This document shows, one piece after another, positions 29,911 to 41,512 of a stretch of DNA of 64,000 bases. The notes beneath the pieces were generated by a model, which worked only from the letters and a program-made list of their open reading frames with translations, was not told the DNA's origin and made no database searches. Position 1 is the first letter of the stretch. Every line of letters starts with the position of its first letter. This DNA is from Gyromitra esculenta (Eukaryota; Ascomycota; Pezizomycetes; Pezizales; Discinaceae), in assembly GCA_038503075.1 (NCBI GenBank), contig JBCAML010000013.1, positions 434,001 through 498,000 on the forward strand. The letters are read 5' to 3'. The position numbers and the translations under genes were made by a program.

Positions 29911-32351
29911 ATGGATATCCCTATATTACTCGCACCCCCGTCTCCTACCCGCTCGAGGTCGCCAGCTGCCAACCGAAACCCCTCCCGTTCCCCACGTCCG
30001 TATCGTCGTAGTACTATCTCACCGTCGACACCACGCCTCTCGACCGCATCAAGCTCCAGAAGTGTCACATACCTCCCGTCCCCTTCGCCCACGCCGGACA
30101 CATCTCGCGCCCCGTCACCGCTGTTGTGGGGGAGGAGACGAAACAAACCGAATACAGCAAGATTCGGTGCTGGTGGTTCCGAGTCCGGGACGGAAGCGGA
30201 CGATGAACTGACGAAACGACTCCCGGCACCTCCGGGGAAGCGGAAACGGACGCTGTCGGAGGAGGACACGTACTATGGCGAGGAGGAGGAAGAGGGTCCG
30301 GAAGATACGGATGGGAGAGGGCGGAGGAGGAGAAGACGCACGGAAACGGGAGATAGCGATGGGAAAAAGAGGAGGAGAAAAGGGATAGTGTTTGTGAGAC
30401 GTGGAATCGAGGTTGGGTTGATGGGGATATTGATTGGGGTTGTGCTCTACAACGACGGAGAAGGGAGGGTCTGGAGAGAGATTGTTTTATGGAAAATAGG
30501 TGGGTATCTGATCGTTTTCGCTTCTGGGGATGGGGGCAGTATTTCGAGTCCTTGTGGGCCTTTTGAAGGGTTGGATAGCTAATCATGACTGTAGAGTTTA
30601 TGTCCTGGATATTCGTCTCTGCATCCATTATACTCTTATATCCTCTCCGGATATTGTTTCGCAAGCTCCCTCTCGAACTCCCCCGTTCTCTTGACCCTTC
30701 ACCATTATTATATTCTACGTTGTTTCCTATACTCGTTTCCCTTTCCCTAACGCAACCGGGCACCGGTGGCCGAAACCCTTACATCCTCACCAACATCATT
30801 CTATCGCTCTGTGCTCTTCCTCCTAGTTTTCTCTCTTCGCAGGATCTGCACTGGGCGCTATCGCTCTTGCCAATCGTTTTCGGGAGTTATTTTGATTCAA
30901 ATTTAACCTCCCATGGCAATACTCTCTCGTTCCTCCCTCCCATTCAATTCACTCTGGTTTCGATCATTAACTATCTCATTCAACCATCCTTGACCCAAAC
31001 TGAGATCCGTCTGATTTCAATAGCGCTAGTAAACCTCCTACTCCATGCCACCTCCCCTCAGTCAATAATCCTTAAAGCTATAATGTGGGGTGGTGGTATT
31101 AGTCTTCTAGTCACTTGCGAAGACGTTATCAAATGGAATACAGACTTAGCACGAGTTCCCTACTCCCGACTCCGCCGCGCTGGCCATACCGTCATTTCCA
31201 TTGGCCGCTTCCGCGCTCTCGCGTTGTCATTCAAACCCAAAGGCCAGGCTTCTGACAGCGAGGGCGAGATCGAGCCTCTCATCCCAACCCAACAATCCAA
31301 ACCTTCCAGCCGCCCACGCGCAAAATCACAAAGCAAGATGTCCTTCTACACCTCCCTCACACCTGCACAGGTCACGGCTCGGAAGTGGGGATACGCTCTC
31401 GTAGTATATGGTAGCATCGTCTCAATCGTCATGCTCGGCCTCCGCCCCTACGTTCGAGATAAAGCACTCGACGGACTTGACCCCTTCCTCTGGGCTCCTG
31501 GCTACCTCTTTTGCGGCCAACCCTGGTACCAAACCATTGTCGACAACCTCGCCCCCGGTTCCGGATATTGTGTCACCGTCGGCTCAGCTCCCGCCGCAAA
31601 CCTCCGTCTCAGCATAATGGGATACTGGCTCCTAATTGTTGCAATGGGTATCAGTCTTGTAACAGCACTTCTGCCACACGTACAAGTCGACACCAGACGC
31701 AAAGTATTCCACGGGATGGTTGTTGCCATGTTCCTCCTTCCCGGGGTCTTAGACCCCCAGTTCACTCACCTCTGTCTCTCGCTCGCGCTTGTTGCCTTCC
31801 TAATCCTCGACATCCTACGCGCCGGCCAGCTCCCGCCCGCCAGCGGCTCCATCGCCCGCTTCCTACAGCCCTTTGTCGACGGCCGTGACCTGAAGGGTCC
31901 TGTCGTTGTCTCTCACGTATTTCTTCTCCTTGGTTGTGGCGCCGGCTGGTGGCTCACGCTTGCTGCCGCACCAGATGTAACACCGGACAATAGTGATGGG
32001 TGGGATTGGGGCGCGCGTAAAACAGACCTCTCATTCGTGTCTGGGGTTGTGTGTGTAGGACTCGGCGACGCAGCAGCGTCGCTCGTAGGCCGGCGATTCG
32101 GTAAGACGAAATGGGGATGGAGAGGTGCGAAAAGCCTTGAGGGCAGTGCAGCATTCATGGTTATTGTTGCTGCGGGGCTCGCAGTGGGCAGATGGTGGAT
32201 TGGAGGTCAGAGTTGGGGGATTGGTGTTGTTGCGAAGATTATTGTTGTTGGTGCGTGGGGGAGTATGGTGGAGGCGGTGGTCACAGGGGTTAATGATAAT
32301 GTGGTTGTACCTGTTGGTGCTTGGGTTGTGGTTAGGGGGTTGGGACTTTAG
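29911..32351 (+). CDS. SEC59: Dolichol kinase (SEC59)
   Basis: A CTP-dependent kinase that makes dolichyl phosphate in the ER membrane for N-glycosylation, O-mannosylation and GPI synthesis. The model is join(29911..30499,30595..32351), 781 aa. Residues 1-175 are Ser/Pro/Arg-rich and then Lys/Arg/Glu-rich, probably cytosolic and disordered. Many TM segments follow. The diagnostic C-terminal region has RRKVFHGMVV, then GLGDAAASLVGRRFGKTKW and KSLEGSAAF (CTP-binding region), and VTGVNDNVVVPVGAW. The 95-nt intron has donor GTGGGT, a GCTAATCA branch and acceptor TGTAG; it joins the first TM to the rest. The ATG is the first in the open frame. Sec59-like proteins of this length are normal in filamentous fungi. 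Confidence 0.92.
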
Positions 32352-32995
32352 GGAGTATAGACTTAGATGGCGTTTTGTGGGTGTGCTTTTTTCTTTCATT
32401 ATTTTTGTATTTATGCATGTATTGGATGGGGTTTTTGTGGTGGCAGTAATGGAATTTGTTCATTGGTTGCTATGGATATTACTTTGTAGATTTTACCTTT
32501 GATTGAAATGAGTTTCAGTACTGTAGATAGTTATCTGGATGGTGATAGCGGTGGGGCATAGACTGCGTAGTAGACTTACTAGGCAATGCTAATTGTTTGT
32601 GCTGGAGCACTTCGGTAATACTAGGGTTTATAAATATGCCCCCCATCTGGAGACTTGCTTCTCCTAAACTGCTGGTTTATTGGTAAATACATGGAGTTCC
32701 TTTCACTATTGAAGGAGCTTCCTTATACAAGGGTTTCTACCTATCACCACCCAAAACCCCCATAGCGAGTGCTGATACATGAAGGAAATGATCGGTAGGC
32801 CAGTACCAGGCCGCCATCCAATGACGCATTTCAAAAAGCAGATGAATCAGCGCTGCTGACATAAACAGGCCAAGAGTGATTTGCCAAGATTTCAACTTTT
32901 GACCCCACCTTCCCACAAATCCACAGCATCTCCTCCCCCTCGCAAGTTCACGATTCTCTCACGAACCCCCATATTTCCATTAATCACAGCATAAA
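32352..32995. other. Intergenic region SEC59 to ABCE1
   Basis: 644 bp holding the 3' flank of SEC59 and the upstream region of ABCE1. No TATA box is obvious within 100 bp of the ABCE1 start. No other feature seen. Confidence 0.55.
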
Positions 32996-35327
32996 ATGGC
33001 TGATAAACTTACTCGGTATGCCTCTTGTCGCAGAGTTTTTTTTTTTTGTTATGTGGGAGGCGTTTTGGAGGCTGACGGTTGTGGTGGGGAAGTATTGCTA
33101 TCGTGAGCACAGATAAGGTATGGGGATTCTTCGAACCTGACATGCGTTTTTTGCTTTTTTCTACTATCGTATTTTTATTTATATAAAGATAGACTTTTGG
33201 CTGACGGATGTTTCAATATAGTGCAAACCGAAGGTATAGGAACTCCTTTTTCTCGTCGGTGGGGTTTCAGGGTTTAGAAGGCTGATGGGAGAATTTTTTT
33301 TCCTCCGTGTTATAGAAATGTCGACAGGAGTGCAAGAAGTCGTGTCCAGTCGTCAGGACGGGGAAACTATGTATTGAGGTGACGCCAGAGTCGAAGATTG
33401 CCTTCATCTCGGAGCGCCTGTGTATAGGATGTGGTATCTGTCCTAAGAAGTGCCCCTTCGGCGGTACGTATTCCCCCAAAGGTTTATAGGTTAGGGTAAT
33501 CTTGAGGGTGTCTAATTTTACCACAGCAATCCATATTATTAATTTGCCGACCAATCTCGAAACCCAGGTGACGCATCGTTATTCTGCCAATTCGTTCAAG
33601 CTGCATCGGCTCCCCACGCCCCGCCCAGGACAGGTCCTCGGTCTCGTTGGAACTAACGGTATCGGTAAGTCCACGGCGCTAAAAATCCTCTCAGGGAAGC
33701 AGAAGCCGAATTTGGGAAGATACGACGATCCGCCGGATTGGAATGAAACGTTGGCGTATTTCCGGGGTTCGGAGCTACAGAATTATCTTACCAAAGTCGT
33801 TGAGGATAATATCAAGGCTGTTGTGAAACCGCAGTATGTCGATAAGCTGCCACAGGCAATTCGTGGGAAGGTCAGGACTGTTAGGGCGCTTTTGGAGGGG
33901 CAGTGCCAAAGGAATAATTTTGAGGAGATGGTTGATGTTCTTGGTAAGGTGATTTTATCTAGGTGATTGGAGGTGGTGGCTAATGTATGTAGATCTTCGC
34001 CCGGTATTGGACCGCGAGGTCGAGAACTTGTCTGGTGGAGAGCTTCAGCGGTTTGCTATTGCTGTGGCGTGTGTCCAGATGGCGGATGTGTATGTCACCC
34101 TCTTGCCCACGGCAGGGGTTCTCGCTCTGATAATGGTGCTAGGTACATGTTCGACGAACCTTCCTCATACTTGGACGTAAAGCAGCGTCTAAAGGCCGCC
34201 GGCACCATTCGTGGCCTGCTACGACCGGATGACTACGTTATCGTCGTCGAGCACGATTTGTCGGTCCTCGACTATCTATCCGATTTCATTTGTGTCCTAT
34301 ACGGTAAACCTTCAGCCTACGGTGTCGTGACCCTTCCGTCATCGGTCCGTGAAGGTATCAATATCTTCCTCGACGGCCATATCCCGACCGAGAATTTGCG
34401 TTTCCGTGAGGAATCGCTCCAGTTCCGTATTGCCGAAGCTGGTGATGAGTTTATGGTGGATAAGATGCGATCTTTCAGCTATCCCGCCATGTCCAAGACC
34501 TTTGGCGAATTCCAGCTGAACATCGAGAAGGGAGAGTTTACCGACTCCGAGATTGTTGTGATGATGGGCGAGAACGGAACCGGCAAGACGACATTCTGTC
34601 GCATGTTGGCTGGTGTCGAGCCCCCAGATGATGGCAGGAAAGTCCCAAAGATGAGCGTTTCCATGAAACCGCAGAAAATCAACCCGAAATTCCCTGGTAC
34701 CGTCCGCGAGCTCCTCCTCAAGCGTATCCGCGCGTCATTCCTCAACCCACAGTTCCAGACCGATGTTTACAAGCCGCTGCATATCGACGACTTTATTGAC
34801 CAGGAAGTCAAGCATCTCTCCGGAGGAGAATTGCAACGTGTAGCTATTGTCCTCTCACTCGGTGTGTCCGCCGATATCTACCTGATCGACGAGCCATCTG
34901 CCTACCTCGACTCAGAACAGCGTATTATTGCTGCCCGTGTCATTAAGCGCTTTATCATGCACTCAAAGAAAACAGCGTTCGTTGTTGAGCACGATTTCAT
35001 CATGGCTACCTACCTTGCAGACCGTGTTATTGTGTTCGAGGGTACTCCATCCGTCAAGGCACTTGCTACCAGACCCCAGAGTCTGTTGACCGGATGCAAT
35101 CAGTTCTTGAAATCGCTCAACGTCACATTCAGAAGAGATAAGGAGAACTTCAGGCCGCGTATTAATAAGCTCGACTCGCAGCTAGATCAGGAACAGAAAT
35201 CAAGCGGGAACTATTTCTTCTTGGAGGGTGAGTCCCATAGTTGCCGTGGCAATCATCCTACAGATTGATCGAAGGAAGTAAAAAGGCTAACTTATAAGAT
35301 CACACTTCCTAAATAACAGATAATTAA
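32996..35327 (+). CDS. RLI1: ABCE1 / RLI1 ribosome recycling factor
   Basis: An essential Fe-S ABC ATPase that splits ribosomes after termination and helps ribosome biogenesis. The model is join(32996..33015,33093..33117,33222..33233,33316..33463,33527..33943,33993..34089,34143..35227,35320..35327), 603 aa, the usual length. Exon 3 is a 12-nt microexon coding for CKPK. The Fe-S domain follows ([14 protein letters not shown], then [16 protein letters not shown]). NBD1 has [17 protein letters not shown] and [15 protein letters not shown]2 has [17 protein letters not shown] and [12 protein letters not shown]. The last exon carries only eight coding bases, giving a C-terminus NYFFLEDN. Every junction restores family sequence, so the eight-exon structure is well supported. 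The dense 5' introns are the notable feature. It is an intact, conserved gene. Confidence 0.96.
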
Positions 35328-36654
35328 AGTCGTCCGCCGAAGGAGGCGTAGTGAAGACGCGAGAGGAAGGGAAGACGAAGGAGGTTGATTCTGAAGGCGT
35401 TAGGAAAAAAAGGGGGGTATCTTTTGTTACATTATGTAGTTTTCTTTTTCTTCTAGTTTTTTTCTTTCTCTCCCTTTTCTCGCCTTTCCCTCTCCATAGT
35501 GAGAAAAGGATACCTATATATATAACGCCCTGCAAAAAAAAGTTTAGTTCTATAGATGGTGAAATACGGTAGGTGAGTTTTTTCTGAAGTGGGCGTGGGG
35601 GCTCGGGGTTTGCGTGTCAAGAATTAACTGGTTAAACTAAGAGAGACTTTTTATTATGAGTACTGTAATCTAACAAGTTAGGTCTGGCGACGAGACGATA
35701 CTGTAATCAACCCAGGACTATGCTTAGTGGGGGTCTAGGGCCGCCTTAGTAAGGAATATTGGGGGACAACCAGCAACTTTTTAATGAGTTTTAACCAGGA
35801 ACCTGAATTGTAGTAGAGTCGCTTAGAACAATGCACCTTGAGGTGATTTTATTACCTTTTGCGTATCCTCGTAGCGTCAGGAAAGCTATCCCCATTGCCG
35901 CGGATACCTGAGGGGTTATGGTTGAAGGTTGGAACTTAACGGATGGCTATGCGGTTGATAAAGGACTGTCGTCGAAGAAATAGATACGTATTTATTGGTA
36001 TCTAGGGTTGGGCAATTCGATATTAATCAAATGCGTGATCTTTTTTCGCCTTGTTCTGTATTCTAACATGTCACTCAATTAACTGGTGCCGTTCTATATC
36101 ATGAAAAATCACTCGATTTCGGAAATCCCACAAAATCTCGATTATAACCTGGAATGCTAAAATTTAGAATGAAAGGTATTCTAAAGATTCATCCAAAATC
36201 ATCTATCACGTTTGGCTCCCATCAAACCATAGTGGTGTAGTTGAGGTTTAGAAATTAGGGGAGAGAGAAAGCGTAGGTTTCGGACTGCGTGGCCAAGAAG
36301 ATGGATATGGGAAGGGAGATGGAAATATGTGGTTGGATCTGTTTTTTATTGTCATAGCTTTAGTGCTAGTTACAATTAATAAGCTAAATAAAATAAAAAC
36401 TATCAAACCATAAAGGACGCGGCATGTTTTACAAAGGCCGTTTGTTACTCAATAGCCCTTGGAATCTACAAGATACTGATTATATTAGGCTTGACAGCAC
36501 TCTAACGTTGAAAGATTGTGAGGCGTAATGTGAAACAAGCTACAGTATTTCATTGTTGACAATCTGTCCCCGACATGATTCTAACTACATGAAGAGTTGC
36601 AAAGGAATACTCTTTAGTAACCTAGCGAAATTACTCCCTAATCAATAATATCTC

Positions 36655-36945
36655 TTATGATAGTCCCGCGTCTTCGCTTCTTACCGTCGCGTACCTTTTT
36701 TCCCCCCTTAAATTTGATATTTGAGACTTACAAATTCGCCCCCCCGCTTGCATGAGCACGAACTCTACAATACTCTCATCCGATTTTCCTGGAGCTCCAT
36801 AGATTATTTCTACTTCCGGTTCGTCCTCGGAATCCATTACTTCGATACCGATACCCTTCTCGAAGAGATACCTGACCGTCGCTTCATCCCCACAGGTAGC
36901 GGCCCAAAAAAGCGTAGGAACAGTCGCGGAAAACCGGCGTTAGGA
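36655..36945 (-). pseudogene. Ankyrin-repeat gene fragment
   Basis: Reading the minus strand from 36921 gives VPTLFWAATCGDEATVRYLF, then EKGIGIEVMDSEDEP, followed by a second weaker unit, SDESIVEFVLMQAGGRI. This matches the ankyrin consensus (TPLxxAAxxGxxxxVxxLLxxGA, then D-x-x-G). In-frame stops lie eight or more codons upstream, and the downstream end runs into unrelated sequence after a GTAAGT. Only about two repeats of a usually long protein remain, in gene-poor DNA. It is most likely a relic, though it could be one exon of a gene I failed to assemble. Confidence 0.55.
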
Positions 36946-38839
36946 GAACTAAGAGGTGTCGGTTGGTTTGGCAGAAGCGGCTGAGATCTTCAAGTTTAAG
37001 ATTCTTAGCGATATATAAGAAGCTTAAGGAGGATCTCGTTAGGAAAGCTTAGCAGCGACATTGTAATTTTCTAGAGTTGGTGCGTGGCAATAGTAGGATT
37101 GCGTGAGATACTTTTGCAGTATAAGGATCTGTTAAGGTGGATGCGATGTAGAATCAAAATTTATGAGCTACTAACAGGCTTGAGAAAAATTATGAGAATT
37201 GAATAGCTTCAATGTGATCTTTCATCCAGAATCCTACAAGAATAGAGCGAAACTTGATGGGATGATTGGTGTGCGGTTTGGAGGAGAGTTTGAAACTGAG
37301 AATGAAGTTGAAGTTGGAGGAGAGGATGAAGTTAGGAGAGAAATTGGAGGCCTCTGTGGTCGAGGGGGTGCAATCAGTATTAAACATTAGACAGCTGATA
37401 TATGCATTAGCGTAGGCTAATCCTCGAAGAACATCATAATACTTAGAAAGGCCAATTGAGATACGATCAATCATTTTTTGTTAGCGTCTAGGCCCAATCG
37501 GATTTGTCAATCATCACATAAGGGTAACCCAGGGGTTTGATCTAAGAAACATTATGTTTATAGCTACAAATACCTACATATACATGTATCTACATAGAAT
37601 TTTTCACCCAAGCAGTATACCAATATAGGAGCTTTAAGGCCTACATCAATACACACACGCAGTCTGATACAAGTGCCCTACTCTTTGGAGGTTGGCGATT
37701 TAAGAGTATTTTCCCTCAAGTTTTGGAGTGGGAAATTATACCGGGCAACCCTATAGCGTCGTCATAAATTACTCGACAAGTGTAGCATGTTGAGGGCTGT
37801 TAATGCAGGACTTCCACCCCTATACTCGTATGCATTTGTTGTTTTTGAGATTCTATAAATTATTGAATCTATTTAGATATACAAGATGCAGTGTGCACGT
37901 GGTTCATCAGGTACGGCTGCTCCTCAAAGCCCACTCCCCATTATATACCCCCAAATTCAGTCCCTTTGGTGGGGTACACGTGATATTTCCCATTTTCATC
38001 ATATTCAGGAGTCCCAGTATATCTTTCAGCGCAATGTATGCACTAAATTTTATGGCTTTCGTATTTACTAAGGGCGAATTAATTCCCCAAGTGCCTCGAG
38101 TCACCTCGGGGTATACCCACTCTCTACTCAAGCTGCTCAAAGCAAGCCCTAAAATTCACTAGGCACATTGAGGCCTAACTTCTTGCTCGTTCGCCTCGAG
38201 GCGCCTCATGGACCACACTAACAAGGTTCATTCAATCTTAGGGGTTAAATAGCTACATGTATCTAAAGCAGCGAATTTTTTTAGCATTTGGCTAGGAAAC
38301 ATTATTTTTCAGAAACGCTAAACGAGAAGGAGTGAACGAAGTATCCCCTCGAACTTTAACGCCTTGGGAGTATAGGCCTTTGCCTCATTATTTTACGTCA
38401 ACTAACCGGTATTTCTGTCGGACTAATAGGGAAAAGCTACCTAACAAGAGCAGAAGATATCCGTATTGTTGTTGGGACACGTAGCTTTTTAAAGGGGTAT
38501 AAGTTTTCCTATTTCTGATGTCTAGGCCCTCGACTCACTTGATACCGAGAATACGCACTATGACGCTAGCGAACAGAAAGTGCTCGTGTACTAAGTAAAA
38601 TGAGAATATATATTTTTAGTAAAGTTTGTATATATGCTAAGAAAAGTAAAGTTTGCTATGCGCCGGTAAATCTTAGTAACAACTAACACTGTGCCTAAAC
38701 TTAGTGTTAACATGAAATTAGAACAGCGCATGTTCTATGTCATTTAATGATTCGTAATAAATTATAACCTCGGACTAGAGCCACTAGGGCAAAAAGTTTG
38801 TGTAGATTGAAGTTGAGTTGATGGAGGTGTTAGTTGCTA

Positions 38840-39013
38840 CAGTACAATCGCCCTATAAGAATACGGTTGGTTCCGAAAATCATATTCTTATAAAAGAGTT
38901 ATTCTTATATGAAAAGCAAGCCACACTCAAAATTACCCCTGTCGGGACTGGGTTCAGCATTCTTACAAGGCGAGTATTCTTATAGTTAGTATTTTTATAG
39001 GGCGATTGTACTG
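38840..39013. mobile_element. MITE with 25-bp terminal inverted repeats and TA target duplication
   Basis: The 174-bp element begins CAGTACAATCGCCCTATAAG and ends in its inverted complement; the 25-nt termini differ at one position. It is flanked by TA on both sides (38838-38839 and 39014-39015). CAGT-type ends plus TA duplication point to the Tc1/mariner superfamily, probably pogo-like. Inside, several copies of ATTCTTATA in both orientations form sub-repeats. There is no coding capacity, so it would need a transposase in trans. Confidence 0.85.
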
Positions 39014-41512
39014 TACCGAGGTTTACTCACGTTAAAAAATTTATTTTCCAGCCAGTAGAAGACAAATCATAAATCCAAAAGATTAATAACGAAGCTTAGA
39101 CCTAGAAAATAATTATGGTGATTGCCGGGAACCCGTATCTAGGGAAAGTATATGCAGTTCTCCAGCGCCTAACAACCGCTATCAAAGCGCTATGCTATTC
39201 CTGGTAGACATGGGTATAAAGCTGAATGGAAGTAGTGGCGCTGTATTATCAACCCACGGGATTAGTGCATAATTATTTGTGGCGGTGGTGCTGATGAGCC
39301 GTTAGTTCTCGAACCTGTATTTGGGTAAGATAACGAAAGGATATCTCTTGGAGATACAAAAGTTGCTCAAGACAATCCCCAAGATGTGGTCGCTTGGCGA
39401 TCACTATCGAAATCAATTACGAATTATGTTGCGCAGGATGACAAAACAAGGATTGGGGAACTCATCTGACTCGCTTATTTATTTTTTCCATCCCGTGGCA
39501 CTGTGGTTCCACCATGTGGGTAGGATATGGTGGGGAAAACGATAAAATTTTCTGGGGACTACTATTGTAGAAAGCTTATTTAGGAGTTTAGATATTCTTT
39601 TGAGAAGTCCTATCCGAGTTTTCCCCTTCACTTATTGATAGCGTTGCTAGGGGTTGCTTTTAGTACTAGGACGCGTCTACCTAACACTATATTAGTTTCC
39701 AGTACACTCACTTAAGGAGTAGAAATGGCAGAAGGGCAAAAAAATTAGCCCTTTAACAAATCCTAGGCCACCTTCTGCAGGGAGCCTGGACAATTGTTAC
39801 TTTTTTCTTAAATTGTAATCGCTATGTGTTTATTAGGCTTCATGTCGTTATACATCCCCAATTGTGTGGATAAAATATTATGACCTCTCCGAACTACACT
39901 TTTCTTGCTGGTGACCAAGTCCAATTTGTTAGATTTAACTCTGATTTCTATGTCCTATCCATCATTGATAGGTTATCTAACCGTCCCTCTATCGGCTGCT
40001 CAAACGGACGTCTGAACCGATGCGATGCGCTTCACACCCACTAGATGCCTCTGATCCTGGGATCTCCCTCGTTCCTCCTACGACACTGGGCCTATCTTTA
40101 TCATCACCAGCGTGTTGGCATCACTGCTGATTTGCTCAACCAATGTCTCGGGAGCGCCCTGATGTGCAGACCGGCGAGTCTGGCCTCTGTAACTGATCGT
40201 ACCCACCATTGTGCTTCCTGGTGCCGCGATATATCTTGAATGCCCATCGGTCATTCCGCGGGAGACAACGTTTTATGTTGGAGGGCTGATGGAACGTAGA
40301 TGCCAGCCATTGCTTGTGGTGTGTCTTATGGCCAGCGTGAATCATTGCCAGGATTGCTGGTTACATGGAATTGAAGCTTGGTGGAGTGAATTGATGTTCA
40401 AAAGTTAAAAACCTCTTTGGTGGTGGGGTGGTCTTAGGGTATAGCCGGCTGAAGCGGGTTCGCTGGCACCGATTTAAACTTTTTTTAGGTGTTGTGGTCG
40501 TGGTGGGTGAATACATGTATCCAACATTCGATACGATCTGCCGCATGAGGTTGTTTATAGGATTCCGGGTAATACGAGAAACGCGCGCAACATTGCCTGA
40601 TAGTTGCTTTTGTCATTCAATTTTAAAATGCGTATATTCGTTGGGAGTGATTTGGATGAGATAATTTACCTAAGTATTCGATGTTGTGCCGCTCGTCGCA
40701 GTACATGACGTAGAACTCCTCAGCTCGGCGGTTGGACATATGCATGCCACGCATAATAAAAATTCAACCCCTGGTTGGTGTAAGGCACATAAACCTTCGT
40801 CACGTCTGGGCCCACTAAATTTATTTAGTGGTTATCGCTCCGGACCTGAGGCGAGACAGGAAAAGGTTAGAGGAAATCGCGATGCGCTGAGAAGGTGGAG
40901 AAAATTAGATAAAAGTAAAAAATAAAAATAAAAACATAACCTGCTGATCACCTTCATCGGCATTCAGCTTTGGTTATGATTCACATGTTTCGAGCATTGT
41001 TCGTGGTCGTGATATCACGAGAGCTGTTGTCTCGGTTGCCATTTTCGCCATCTCCGCGGCCGGTAGAAACAATCATGATGCAGGAAGAAGAGTAGATATC
41101 GGATTGGAAATCGGATGGCTTACGGTGATTGAAGAGCTGTATAGCCGCATCCACGGCGAGTTTCGGTTGTTGATAAAGGGCCTGGTACCCTGCATAAGAA
41201 TATCCATTTTGCACAGCATATCCCAATCACCCCACCAAGCCGCCCAAGCATCACATCACCTCCAACAGGAATAAGAAAACATCTCAGAACACCAACACAC
41301 CTGAAACGCTTTGTAGATCAAAGAAAAAAGTACTTAAGTGAGTAGTCTGACCTAGTATTGGAACATCCTGTGGAAGCTTCTGTCTGCTCGTCGATTTGGA
41401 AATAGCACGGATAAGCTATACGGGGAAATCTCAGCCTTACGAAGAACTAGAACGAACCGAGGAGCTAATTTTACCGAGATCCAGCCAACCACAATCAAGT
41501 ATCAACATCATT

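Larger units (their letters stand above)
35328..41512. other. Gene-poor AT-rich block
   Basis: 6.2 kb with no intact gene recognised. It contains the ankyrin relic (36655-36945), the MITE (38840-39013) and three copies of TACATGTA (37581, 38254, 40512). Short frames at 37190-37474, 37803-38162, 39321-39545, 40045-40345, 40686-40925 and 40981-41226 show no family resemblance. The segment around 39880-40660 is less AT-rich and might be a decayed gene, but I could not identify it. Confidence 0.6.

Noticed and set aside
30065..30763. 232-codon minus-strand frame over SEC59 exon 1
   Set aside because: Antisense shadow of the Ser/Pro/Arg-rich SEC59 N-terminus and its intron.
40981..41226. Minus-strand frame with NGYSYAGYQALYQQPKLAVD
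   Set aside because: Looks protein-like, but has a stop directly upstream, no ATG and no acceptor; I could not assemble a gene.
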